Shown piece after piece: positions 10,668 to 21,342 of a stretch of 64,000 nt of DNA; position 1 is the stretch's first letter, and each line of letters opens with the position of its first letter. The DNA comes from Bathynomus jamesi (lineage: Eukaryota; Arthropoda; Malacostraca; Isopoda; Cirolanidae): assembly GCA_023014485.1 (NCBI GenBank), contig JAJOZX010000195.1, positions 1,346,001 through 1,410,000 of the forward strand, written 5' to 3'. Below the pieces are notes generated by a model. It saw only the letters and a program-made list of their open reading frames with translations. It did not search any database and was not told the origin of the DNA. The translations under genes and the position numbers were made by a program.

Positions 10668-11184
10668 GCCTGAACACGCGCAATGACTTCGTCACGGACA
10701 CATCGTACGCGGCCTTGAGAATGCTTCTCAAAGGAAGTTCCATCGTATTGGAGGAGTGCACGTCCAGTCGGTTCAAGCACTTCTGTGATGACTATGAGCC
10801 ACGGGTGGGCGGATCGGCTCGACGGGGAAGCGAGTCACACCATAAGCTGTTGAATCGTGTACGGATTTGTTCCAGCATGAATCATACGAGTACTTGCAGC
10901 CATTATACCGGGCAATTTTCTGATACATGGGGTAATTTCAGTTTTAATGTTTTATGCGCACTAGACGTTCTCCGCACATTAACAATCCGGTTCACTATTT
11001 GAGAGAAACATGTAACCGTATTTATCCTTTATGTTTAACAATCGATACTCGTCCCTAAATTCTATTAAAAACTCACACAGTCCTTTAGCCACAACCTCAC
11101 TGCGAACCTCGTCATGATATATATGAATGTAGTGGTAAAAGTACTTTAGCTTGTCCATGATGACAAGGTTCACATTCTCAGCAG

Positions 11185-11917
11185 CAGGAACGGAGCAAGA
11201 GTGTCACGGGCCCCGGGGCAAAACTTATTTACGGGCTCCCTAACAAAATTTTTATTATACATTTATATTGCTTTTCTTTGCATTATTTATTTAGCATATA
11301 TTTAAGAAGTATGATACTACTTGTACGCATGGAGGCATAGAAGGCAAAACATTATGCAAAATATTGAACTTTAAAAAGGTTACCGTGAAATAAAAGTTTA
11401 CTTACGACAACATCAGAACTTGACTTTTCTTGCCTTTCTTTCAGCAAATTCATTAATTAAATCCTCCAAGTTAATATTTCCAGCTTTCTTGTTTTCAATT
11501 GATATAGTTGAGAGTCCAATTAATCTTTTTTCATTCATAGAATTTCGAAGATAGTTCTTTATTAGTTTAAGTTTTGAAAACGATCTCTCTGCACTTGAAA
11601 CTGCAACAGGAATTGTGAGGAACAATGTTATGGCAGTCATAACTTCGGGAAAACTTGAACACAAAGTACTGTTGTCTTTAATTAAAAATGAATATAGCTC
11701 ATGGATTGTCGTAATTTTTTCAATGTCTGTTTTTAAGCACATTCGAAAAGAAAGTAATTGACTTGGAAATCCAGAGGAAATATAATTTTTATATTTATTT
11801 ACTAGCTTTGTTGCTCTCTCAAATAGCTTCTCATCACTTGTTGAAACGACCCGGGCCCCCCCAAAGGCCCTGGCCCCGGGGCACCGCTCCGCCTGCCCCT
11901 AGCTAGCTCCGACCCTG
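11185..11917 (-). mobile_element. hAT element remnant with 8-bp TSD
   Basis: The identical 8-mer CTCAGCAG flanks the element at 11177-11184 and 11918-11925. The left end CAGGAACGGAGC and the right end in reverse complement CAGGGTCGGAGC form hAT-type inverted repeats (YARNG consensus is met loosely). GGCCCCGGGG palindromes lie just inside both ends. The only coding content is the transposase C-terminus. The insertion splits a minus-strand ORF of the Polinton arm, so it is younger than that element. Confidence 0.85.
11413..11742 (-). pseudogene. hAT transposase C-terminal fragment (ZMYM1/TTF-type)
   Basis: A 109-residue frame containing the hAT dimerisation signature VAVSSAERSFSKLKLIKNYL at residues 47-66, with the conserved glutamate in SAERSFS, then a RNSMNEKRL helix and SIEN. 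The sequence style matches the hAT branch with TTF zinc fingers (ZMYM1-like proteins). The N-terminal finger and the two catalytic aspartates are missing, so only the last exon survives. Confidence 0.8.
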
Positions 11918-12505
11918 CTCAGCAGCAGAGTACGCGTACTCGGTATAATACCACCTGTCACACCACTCATCAACAAGACTCATTATCCATATCCGTTGCT
12001 TCACTTCTGCACGCGTTGTTTCCTTCACCTCACGGTATATGTACGCTTTTATACAGTTTAGCCCTACAACTTAGTCCAATACGTCGTTTGTGCCGCGAAA
12101 TCCGGCAATACTCTCGCCAGAATATCCATGAGTATTTGAACATCTTGTTCCTTCGAGCGATTCAATTTAGCTGAAAAGACTCAAAGGAGGTTGGGGTAGG
12201 TCGTCTTTCAGTATTCACCACATCTTCCGACTTTACCGAATACCACTTCATAAACGTCGAGCACGCAATATCAAAAGTAGCCATCACTATTTTTTCGTCT
12301 ACGTGAGAAAATACACGTCTGAGCCCAGGTTTTGCAGAGGTCAACTGAGCACGCCGGGGTAGAGATATGCCCAGGTAGTAGCAGGAGTCACATGACCGAG
12401 CTCACAGTGGGCGGAGCTTAGGATTGTACACAAGCACGCACACAAAGGAGAAAATGAAACCCTAATTGAAACAAATATACGTAATAAATAAACATATCGT
12501 AAAAA

Positions 12506-12541
<36 letters not shown>

Positions 12542-12543
12542 AA

Positions 12544-13600
12544 TCAAGGATTAAGGTATACAAACGGTACGGTATCATAGATACCAGGCACCTTGTAATG
12601 TTTCCTATAGGTGTTACGGCATACCTTCATGCCCCTAAGCTCCTTCACACACTCCAGTTTCGGCGCCCGAAAATTGTAGGTCCCCATAGTCAGTTCGGGT
12701 GGATGGTTGTCCTCATCTTCCAAGCTCACTAGATCCTTCAACAAGTCAAAGTTAACGACTCGTCGGTTCGCATGGTTAAGCGTGATACCCTTAGCCTTCA
12801 CGATATATTTCATATCCTCACCCACCCTCACCCGCACCCCATAAGTTTTTGGCCCTGTTGATACAAATGAGTCTGCGTATGCACCATCACCATACTCATC
12901 CTTGATCTCGTCAGTTAGATCTCTGAGGAATTCCCCAATAGGAGGCATGTCTTCACCCTCCCTCTCTGTGAATATTACGCTATCTGTGTCAGCGTACAGC
13001 ACCCTCCGCCCAAGAGCGTGCAGTAGTCCCCAAAGGTTGATGCGGGCGTAGGCCGTTGTGAAGCTGGCTACAGGTATGTTTGTAACCCGTGAGGTATCTG
13101 TGGCCAGTTCGGTGGTGGTGTACTTTATTATGTATTACCTACATTCAAGATCTCCATAACCTCTTTATCGGGAACGTTGGCATAATCCCAGATTTCACTA
13201 TAACTTTGTGCCAAATGAACGTTCCCTTTGCCAATATTCTGTGCAAATTTTCCCCAAAGACTGTTTAGACACAACTTTGCACTAAAGTGCTTGCCAGGAT
13301 TTTTAACAATTTGGGAACGGTCAAGCTGTATACCTTCACGGGCACGGTAACGCTGAATATAAGCCGATTTTTCATCTTCGGTATCAACTCCTCGCGGATA
13401 CACTGATGCTTCTACCTTATCCTTCAAAAAAGCGTTTATATATGGCGTGAAAAGGTTGGGTAGCTTCTGAAATCTCCACACCTCATGTATCTTCAATATT
13501 CTGTATCCATGGCGAACGGCTAGGTCCAGCTTAAGGCTTGTATATACACCTCTGATCTTACGCTGATTGGTTGTATGATTACAATCCCCGTTGTTCTCCT
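12544..13600 (-). pseudogene. polB: Polinton DNA polymerase B, palm and C-terminal part
   Basis: This is the C-terminal part of a protein-primed family B DNA polymerase. The frame at 13128-13496 carries motif B (KLCLNSLWGKFAQN, the Lys and Asn-Ser-x-x-Gly pattern). The frame at 12544-13002 starts at motif C, YADTDS (12979-12996), with both metal-binding aspartates intact, followed by a KTYGV segment in the thumb-proximal region and ends LNP just before a (TA)n array. Between them (13003-13127) the sequence remains alignable but an in-frame stop occurs near 13125. Upstream, the coding text continues to the insertion point of a hAT-like element at 13601-13608 and resumes at 18375. Confidence 0.85.
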
Positions 13601-13916
13601 CTGCGCACTAGCGTGTAGCGTCATTGGGCAAAGTGTAACGGATCAAGAGGCACTTACAGGTTTTGTACAATTGACCTCCGTAAATTCAAAAATGAAAACA
13701 AAATTTTTTTGTGACAAGTGCAACACCTCCTTTTTCGCATGTGAAAATCGTGAAAATTGCTAGTTACCCATAACTTTTGAACACTTGCTTTCCTAGGGTT
13801 TGAACTATCATTTGACCCCTTACAATGTACTGCTTTTCAGGAAAAATAGAAAAAAAAATTTTGGGAATAAACATATACACTGTAGGTAGGTAGGTAGGTA
13901 GACTAGATAGTTTTAT

Positions 13917-14349
13917 TTAGTAAATGACACATTAAAATCTTGTTTAGTTTTGAATGACGGCATAAAGTCACGGGATTTAAGTACTGCTCTAATGTAACCA
14001 TCTCTTGAATCCTTTCCATACACTGCCCCAGACGCTTCAGTTACCATCCTTACACAGCGTTCTACACCTTGGGAGTGACATGGTATCCGGACAACAAGGG
14101 GCTCTTCAGTGATCTTATCGAGTTGTTCGACAGAGAACTGCTTTGTGAGTGGTGGTTCCATTGTGCACTCCACTGTTGTAAGTAAATCTTTTAAATTCTG
14201 AGCACTTTGTTTGATCTTTGGTGGCCGAAATTCTCTGACTTACTGTTTAGCAGGTTTGAGAGCTCGTCGAATGGTCTTGATTACATCGATGGCTAATTTC
14301 CGGTTTGCTTGATCTGCATCTGCAAGCATTGCCGGTAGAACATTTTCAG
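13917..14349 (-). pseudogene. Divergent hAT-like transposase, C-terminus (copy 1)
   Basis: This C-terminal part contains the family signature PCHSQGVERCVRMVTEASG, in which the Glu-Arg pair occupies the place of the glutamate in the SAERSFS motif of ordinary hAT transposases, followed by a GKDSRDGYIR segment and a KTKQ tail. A stop (TAA at about 14240) interrupts the frame upstream of MECTMEPP. The coding text continues across the nested hAT element (14358-15930) into 15939-17707. The corresponding part of copy 2 at 40204-40821 is collinear. Confidence 0.75.
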
Positions 14350-14357
14350 GGTGAGCC

Positions 14358-15930
14358 TAGTGATGTTAAAAAACCTTTTTTTTATGTCCATGTTTTTTTT
14401 TTGTTTTTTTTCGTTTTTTGTTTTTTATTGTTTTTTTTGTTTTTTTTGTTTTTTTTTATAATTAATATAGATATTGCCAATTTAATTATAAGGTATACTT
14501 TTGCAATGATATATATTATAAAAATAAATAAATAAATAATAAAATAGGCCATATGGTACCAGTATAGAATGTCCTTTTCAGCCTATTTACAGAAAAAACT
14601 GGCCTCTTTCTTGTACTGAAAGTCTTGTATCTTGAAATCCGTTAAACTTGCAAGAACACTGGCTGGTAGCTGACTGCCCATTGTCCAACCTTTCCAGGAC
14701 TCTCCCATCCATGCCTCGGATTTTGAATCTCCCACTTAACTATCCTTTAGACCCGCGATGACATATTTTCCCCCCGAGACCATCCATATATATACATACA
14801 CATACCGTACACCCATATACATATATACCAAGATATACATAAATACTTATATACACATATTTATATCTATTATATACCCCATACACACGCATACATCCAG
14901 AATTCCAGATACATACGCACGCATACTCACATATATACCTACACAAACTCATACACCTCTATTTCGCCCTTTCATTACCTCCGAGATCATTTAGCACATA
15001 CAGTAATATCCATACAGCCAAAAGAAACCGATTAAGCACAGACAGAGCAGCAAAGCTAGTATTTATATCCCAAAATGCAAAATTCCAAGAAAGTGAAGTA
15101 AAACATGGTGCTACATTGGCTTCGTCAACATCCAAATCTGCAATAAGTACCAGTACCTGTGATATTGAAACTATATGCTCTAATCAATCTAGTGATAATG
15201 ATTCTTCAATGGAAATAGAATCAGATAATGAAAGTTAAACAGCATTAGGTTAACACAAAGGTTAAAGAAAGAAATGAATATTTTTTTATATTTTTCTATT
15301 TGGAATATATATACTGTATATATATATACACACACTGGTATTCTTGCCAATCACAATTATATATATTGTTTTATACCAGTATTATGTATTTTTTATTATG
15401 TATATTATACCAGTACCTGTGATATTGAAACTAGCATATATGCTCTACCCAATCTAGTGATGATTCTTCCATGGAAATGAAGGTTAAACAATATTAGGTT
15501 AACAAAAAGGTTAAAAAAAAGGTGAATATTTTTTTTTTCTATCTGGAATATATATACTGGTACTCTTGCCAATCACAATTATGTATATTGTTTGAAACGA
15601 GGAAGAATGTTTTATGTTCTAGTTAAAAAATATATATACATATAAAAAATGAGGGTTTGTTTTTCCTTTCTATTATATACTTTGTGCGTGATTCAGTTTT
15701 TCTAAAAGATTACTATATATACTAAGTATAACCGTATAAGCATGGTAGTATAGTAAATTATAGGTAATACTAATATACTTATTAGATTAAAGAAAGAAAA
15801 ATATGGAATAAGTTTAAAACAAAAAAAAACAAAAAAACAAAAAAAAACGGACTATCTTCGTTTTAAACAAAAAAAAAAAACGAAAAAAAAACAAAAAAAA
15901 CGACACAATAAAAAACGACTCACATCACTA
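14358..15930 (+). mobile_element. Nested hAT element with 8-bp TSD
   Basis: The 8-mer GGTGAGCC is duplicated at 14350-14357 and 15931-15938. The ends read TAGTGATGTTAAAAAACC and, in reverse complement, TAGTGATGTGAGTCG, matching YARNG. Long subterminal homopolymer-rich arrays (GTTTTTT units at 14390-14455 and ACAAAAAAA units at 15815-15910) face each other in inverted orientation. The interior contains a hAT C-terminal remnant and a tandem duplication: about 15153-15290 recurs at about 15410-15530. It interrupts the transposase gene of copy 1. Confidence 0.88.
15022..15238 (+). pseudogene. hAT transposase last-exon remnant
   Basis: The plus-strand frame reads an Arg-x-Arg-Leu-Ser phrase followed by DRAAKLVFISQN, which is the end of the hAT dimerisation domain, then a serine/threonine-rich acidic tail closing with MEIESDNES and a stop at 15236. 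No upstream catalytic exons remain in the element. Part of the acidic tail is duplicated at about 15410-15485. Confidence 0.6.
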
Positions 15931-16099
15931 GGTGAGCCCAATATGCATTTCTTTGGATCACAGGCCATGTGACAATCTTGCTAGCTGGTGGCAGTAATCG
16001 TAGCAGCTTGATTTGCTCCAGGAAATGTTTTGGGCCATCTGTGCACCTTGGATGGCACTTGATGCTAAACCACATGGGTCCATAGTGGCACACGACAAA

Positions 16100-17707
16100 C
16101 TATGTGAGTGAATACAGTTCATCACTTGGCTGCGCCATCGCTACATATAGCCGACAAATTCTGCTGGCAGTTGTAACCCATCTTGCATGGGAGATTGGTC
16201 CAGGCTTCTCTCGTAGAAGATCTTCATTAATGACACCAGTCCTTATCACTTTCATCATTCTGTAGAGGTAGGCTTGGTCACGACTCAATTCAGTAAGGTC
16301 AACATCCGGGTGAGTGTGGCCCTCAGCAATACATTGAATTCCTCTAGAGGAAAGTGGCAAACTTTCACATGTGGCAAAAGCTTTGCCAATTGGTCCTTTC
16401 CATTGAGTTGCAGATTCTGTTAGGCCGATGAGTTCCTTGCACAAGTGGCGCAGTGGGAGTTCATTTAAATGCAGACTACAGATGAACCAGTGCAAAGGGC
16501 GACCCAGGCGGCACTCTAGCAGGTGTATTGCTCCACTTCTGTGCCCTGTGTTTGTGGCTGTGCTGTCGGCTCCCACTGCAATTATCTTGTCTGCAATACC
16601 CATTTCTTCAATCGCATTTTGAAGTCCATCCGCAATGACAGTGCCAGTTCCTCGTTCCATTGTCAGATGGCTTAGATAGAAGGTTCCAGGCTCTCCGACC
16701 AGCACATAGTGGTCCTCAACTTTCTTTGTGCTGTACCATTTGTTCCCCTTTCTCTCTTTGACAAGTGTCATGTCTTTCCGCCCATCAAAAAATAAAGCAG
16801 TGATTTCCACATCGTGGTAAGTTACTGCTTCCTTCAGATCCCTCCGTACCTTCTGCCGTGCTCTCCATACTTTGTGGTGGTCAATTACGTTTATCTGATC
16901 ATCAGAACTAATGATGCCATAGTCAACCAATGTTGCAATGCTGATAGCTGCAGCAGCCCTGTTCGATACACCATACCGGTCAGCTTCCAAAGCAACAGTG
17001 GGAGTCGGTGTGATGTTCCTGTCCTCCTGGGCACTATCACCCATCCACTCATCACCAACACTTTCACCACTGGAGTCTGCTTCTGCTTGAGCTGATTCGA
17101 CCACATCTGCAGAGGATGCTACCTCTTGCCGTTCCGTTTTTCTTCTATTCTCTTCTTCTTGTCTTTCTTGCATCCGATCCTCTCTTGACTTCCTTCTCTC
17201 CATCATCTGAGTCACATTCGTATCCACCCGACTGATCTGCATGATCCGTGTGGTTCTCTGGTCGATCAGAAAGGCATGCTCTCGTCGTGGAACTTTCATT
17301 TTTTTTTCACAGTGGCATGCAGACAGATCATCGCATTGGCAGACAGCTATGTCAAACAATTGATTCAGGCTTTCCTCGAACTTCTTGGTTTTTGTGGCCT
17401 GCTTGCCTTGCTTCGATGCTTGTGAGCTTTTTTCCATCAATCGGAGCAGCTTGGTCTTCACATTCTTGATTGGCTGTGATGGAATGTTAGCACGATTCCA
17501 AAGGTCAATGAGTGTTTGGCATACCTCCGGAAGAATCTCCCTGTTGCTGGTGTACTTGTTCTCCTTCAAGAAGAGGAAATGCCTTGCAACTTGTATACTG
17601 GTTGGAAGTTCAGACAGAGGAAGCTCTGATAGTGGAGAACCAAAGCCAATGTGGCTGGCAGATCCCCATGTTCTTTGCGTGCTCATTGTACCAGCAAAAC
17701 TCAACAA
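16100..17707 (-). pseudogene. Divergent hAT-like transposase, main part (copy 1)
   Basis: A 535-residue frame, the best preserved member of the family. The likely start is residue 8 (MSTQRTWG, about 17686): upstream, TTTTTGTTTCAG at about 17720-17732 looks like a splice acceptor, as in copy 0. Order of features: a LPTSI helix at 35, W-x-x-A-x-IP at 70, a lysine-rich helix, a cysteine segment CQCDD..CHCEKKMKVP at 123-140, FLIDQR, a charged coiled-coil-like stretch at 165-200, then an RNase-H-like core with ALFFDGRKD (near 305), AVGADSTATNTG (near 385) and CSLHLNELPLRHL (near 420), equivalent to the hAT D, D and C-x-x-H-x-N elements. After residue 535 an in-frame TAG breaks the frame, and homology continues through 15939 to the C-terminus at 13917. 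Confidence 0.75.
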
Positions 17708-17778
17708 GTATCACATAGGAAACTGAAACAAAAACACAAACGTATAAATAAAATATATATATGATTATGAGTGTATAT

Positions 17779-17847
<69 letters not shown>

Positions 17848-18374
17848 AGGCTTGGTTTATTGGTAAACAATAAGTTTACCAATATATATATAAAAATCTG
17901 CACAACATATGTATATGTATATAATATCCATAGGTATATATATATACCCTAAGACATATAACAAACTTATAAACAATGTAAAACACAACAAAACAAAGAA
18001 AATTTGTATAATGTATATATTACAAATATATACATTATATATATATATATATATATATACATTCGTTAGTACCTTGGGGTTTTTGAACACCCCATCCACA
18101 GAAAAAACACTTGTTTCTCTCAAGCGAGCTAGCGTAGAACTAAGAATTCCAGGGGATGACTCACTGAGAATAATTAGAAAGCTGCCAGAATACCATGTCA
18201 GTCAGTGTTGCCAACTGTAATTAACAAGAATTTTGTATTTTTTACATGCGAAAAAGGAGGTGTTCTGCTTGTTGCAGAAAATTTTTGATTTCTTTTCTGA
18301 AATCAGCAAGGTTGATTGTACAAAACCTGAAATGTGCCTCCAGATCGCTCATGACGCTACACGCTACTGCGCAC

Positions 18375-19532
18375 TTCACGAACAGGGGAAACATGAGCTT
18401 GTGGTCCATAACGACGGGTAAGATCGGCATCCATAAATCGCGAGGGGGGAGGACGTCTACGAAAGAGAGTCCAAAGTAGCGCTCACTCAATTTGGCTGAG
18501 AACTCCTCGATGGTTGGCATGGCGGGGCCCACCAGTTTTTCAGGTGCACCTAAGGGGTACGGATTGTTCTTCATCACGTAGGGATATAAAGAACAGAAAT
18601 AGTAGTAATGGAGTTTCACGTCCTCCGTAGGTGGAAAGTATAGCTTGAATGGATTTGTACGCCCTCCGAACAAGCTATCGCTGCATTTGAGAAGATCCAA
18701 CACCATTGAACGCTTGATGGCCCTTATTTCTTCACGGTACTGCTCATCGGTTTCCATACGTGCATCACACTCATGCTCCCACACAATCTTGTGAATGAAC
18801 TGGGAGCCTATACGTTGATCGCGGTTACGGGTCCATGCGAGGCTGTCAGCGGGGAATCTTCCATTGAGGTCCCCTGTGACGGCACAATCAGGGCGCGGGA
18901 ATCCATGCCACCAGCAGCGGGTAAAGGAATACACAATCTTCTCACCAGTGGTTGGATCCTCACTTAGACCATCAACCCAAAAAAACACGACCATTGACCT
19001 TAATGGGTACTTCCCCCGTGTTGCGGGCGTGTTTTATGTATACTCCGGTCTGTTGCTGTAGGTGTATGAGCCAGTAAATAGCCTTGTCCCCATAACTGCG
19101 GGGATTGTTTCTGTGCATGACGGCTAAAGTGTCTTTAGGCATGAAGTTATTCTTGAACACCGTAAAACATAATGAGGCGATCGTGGTTGCGACTTGCAGC
19201 GGATCGCATTTGAAACGGGCTATGTACATCCTTCTAAAGGACTGGAAACATACTCTAAGCACGCGCACATCATTCACGCAATAACGCTCACATTCATCAG
19301 CTATATTATGTGGACTAGTTTCATTAAAACTGTTGTAGAAGCGGTCAAAATCTTCACGCTCACTATCACTCATGTTGGTGTAGTTAAAGTAATGTTTGGG
19401 TGGAGGTAGTCCTACGTAATTTAAAGTTTCGCTAGTTCTGGGCAAGAATATACAGTCATTTTTTTTAACTTGTCCGCTAATTTGACAATATAGGATACAA
19501 AGAGTTTCACAGGGCTGTCGTGTGCATTCGTT
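18375..19532 (-). pseudogene. polB: Polinton DNA polymerase B, central part
   Basis: Two overlapping frames (18972-19445 and 18242-18994) cover the end of the exonuclease domain and the start of the palm. The first contains an ExoIII-like CERYCVNDVRVLR, the second motif A. In motif A the expected Asp of D-x-x-SLYP is Tyr (codon 18599-18601, giving YFCSLYPYV), a single-base change that would abolish metal binding. A frameshift joins the two frames near 18985. The Exo II region between about 19450 and 19530 is shortened relative to typical family members. The gene is then broken by the copy 1 hAT-like insertion at 18367. Most of polymerase function is clearly lost. Confidence 0.85.
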
Positions 19533-19536
19533 TTAA

Positions 19537-19623
19537 CCCTCTATCGCACAACTTTTTTGTAGGGTTAAGTCTAAATGCGTGTATTTGAAATGTTAAATAG
19601 ATGCAACATGGTACCATAAAGGG
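19537..19623. mobile_element. 87-bp TTAA mini-element in polB
   Basis: The element runs CCCTCTATCG to CATAAAGGG and is bordered by TTAA on both sides (19533-19536, 19624-19627), the piggyBac-type target duplication and terminal CCC/GGG. A second copy, 88 bp and sharing the interior phrase TTTTTTGTAGGGTTAAG plus GCGTGTAT, lies at 49498-49585 with its own TTAA pair. It interrupts polB between the zinc-finger/ExoI part and the rest of the exonuclease. Confidence 0.75.
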
Positions 19624-19627
19624 TTAA

Positions 19628-20224
19628 AAATGTTTGTCCGTTTAGCACATTTGTGACACACATTACACTCGATCTCCATGCACTCATCGCAGATAGTCTG
19701 GCTTAAAGTAAATGTGGAATAACCTCTTTGGTTTCAGCGTTCGTCTATGTTTCTATATCGTAGTACACGGTTATACAAGGGCTATTTTTAGGCTTAGCAT
19801 CTTTCATATAACATACATGCTTTACTCCAACCGCTTTATATTTCTCATGGCATGTAGAACAGTGAATTTCATCACATTTATGCTTGAAATTCCCCCAATT
19901 ATCCATCATGTGAAACATACCGCACTTACAAATCCTCATTTTCCTGCAAGTGCCAATTGATTTATGGAGCTCAAAGCATTTATTATTGAAAAATGTACGT
20001 CTACACACATTACATTCCCTCTTCTCAGCTTCAACCACACAACTTTCACATTTGGGGCTTTACCACTGTTCATATACCATGTAGCATGCCTTACAATGTT
20101 TCACTACATCATCAACAAACTCGAGACATCCCTTGTACAAATCATGATGCCTTCCATATTTTCGACTTTTATCATAAGTAGCGTAGAGTCCTTATATTAC
20201 GATGGGGAGATACGATGTTCCTGA
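19628..20224 (-). pseudogene. polB: Polinton DNA polymerase B, zinc-finger and Exo I part
   Basis: The frame at 19745-20038 contains a run of cysteine/histidine pairs (CNVCRRTFFNNKCFELH, CKCGMFH, HCSTCHEKYKAVGVKHVC) typical of the domain ahead of the exonuclease in Polinton polymerases, and ends in YYDIET, the Exo I motif with its Asp and Glu intact. The stop after YYDIET and another near 20060 break the frame. Further cysteines (CDECMEIECNVCHKC, 19635-19690) follow up to the mini-element. Upstream, 20060-20224 carries an EFVDDVVKHCKACY segment in another frame. Confidence 0.85.
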
Positions 20225-21245
20225 CAATCCTAAAATAAGTAGAGGTCTTGTACGAACTCTCACACAGCTTTTAAAAACATACACCGTCCCACGACGATCA
20301 TCCATTCCAAATACAACTATAAGAACATTCATTTCCTGCTCTAGCCTTCTCAGCTCTTCAATCAAACTCAAGCCAGTTTACCGGAACGCTGCACTACCGT
20401 AGGCAGCCAGATATTATACGCGATTAGCATAGTGAACATAGGAGCTAAGACTTTTGCTATAAAGCCGCAACCACGATCGACGTTTAAAAGTTTCCTGGAA
20501 ATAATCGGAGAATTGAAATTAAGCGTATAAGGTGTGGCACTATGACCTGCAACCCGGAATACTCTATGAATATCTATCGTGAAGTTGTCCATGTTGAAGG
20601 CTGTACTACTTTGAGAGACCTGCATTATACGACCCAAGATATATTCTATGTCTGCAATTGCCAAGCGTCTGAATGGTATTACTACCCAAAAATCATCTAC
20701 ATCCCTCATCTGAACCGAACCTGAAGGACAACCTCGTCCGGACTTCACGTTCGTCGCGGTTCTGAAGGGCAAACTCCACAATACGTTCAACTACGCGTCG
20801 CAGTCCAACACCGTTGCTATACATGGATCCAGGGTCAACCCTGACCACGTACCGATTTCTAGTCAGGGCAGGGGTGGGGGTAGCGGTGCGCACCAACTCG
20901 AATGTTATGCCTTCCTCCACAACACGAGAAGTTGCTGCTGTTGGTGTGGAGGAAGTCCCCGGAATTGAACAGGAATAAGGGGGTATATTTGTGGAAGGTA
21001 CTATTGTGGGGGTTGTGTCGTAAGACGTAGAGGGTTGGGGCTCTATTACTGGGGTCTACCAACCGGCGCAATCCTGGTGCGCTTTATACCTGACGTGGAG
21101 GGTTCTTCATCATGCTTCCGCTTTGAATTGTCGCGTACTACAGGTATCGCTGGTGAGGGTTCGTCAGCGGGGATGGAGTCTGCAGCTACACGGTCATCGG
21201 GGCCATCTGTAATATCGATGATGGGGGCTGTACATCATCGTTATT
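20225..21245 (-). pseudogene. polB: Polinton DNA polymerase B, N-terminal region
   Basis: Several overlapping frames (20368-20790, 20693-20920, 20859-21071) give the serine/threonine/proline-rich start followed by RYVVRVDPGSM and a helical segment LRRVVERIVEFALQ, then DNFTIDIHRVF, as found ahead of the polymerase domains in Polinton polB. At least three frameshifts separate these pieces. No single start codon can be assigned; the first coding-like text appears near 21245. About 100 bp separate it from the divergently transcribed capsid block, which would contain the promoters for both directions. Confidence 0.7.
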
Positions 21246-21342
21246 GACGGTTCTGTGGAAGAAGAAAAACAAGAATATAAGGAACAGCACTTAAATTTTT
21301 TTATATTTTGTAAATGACCCACTTAGGGGTGTGACGTGTTAA

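Larger units (their letters stand above)
10979..12344 (-). pseudogene. Unidentified Polinton-arm gene split by an hAT insertion
   Basis: Two parts of one reading unit flank the hAT element at 11185-11917. The upstream part (about 11926-12344) begins near MATFDIACSTFMKWYSV at about 12280 and contains one in-frame stop near 12070. The downstream part (10979-11173) starts NLVIMDKLKYFYHYIH and ends at a stop near 10979. The frame resumes on the far side of the insertion once the duplicated 8-mer is discounted. The aromatic-rich segments (CDRWYYTEYAY, KYFYHYIHIYH) stand out, but I know no matching family. It follows polB on the same strand after a (TA)n array at 12508-12538. Confidence 0.45.
13609..18366 (-). 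mobile_element. Divergent hAT-like element, copy 1, inside polB
   Basis: The 8-mer CTGCGCAC is perfectly duplicated at 13601-13608 and 18367-18374. The ends are inverted repeats starting TAGCGTGTAGCGTCAT and continuing imperfectly for about 130 bp (for example CAGGTTTTGTACAA and GGAGGTGTT on both sides). The 5'-TAGCG end fits the hAT consensus YARNG. The element is 4758 bp long, of which 1573 bp are a nested hAT (14358-15930). Its transposase runs on the minus strand from about 17690 to 13917. It lies in the polB gene with coding text continuing on both sides, so it postdates the Polinton. Confidence 0.9.
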
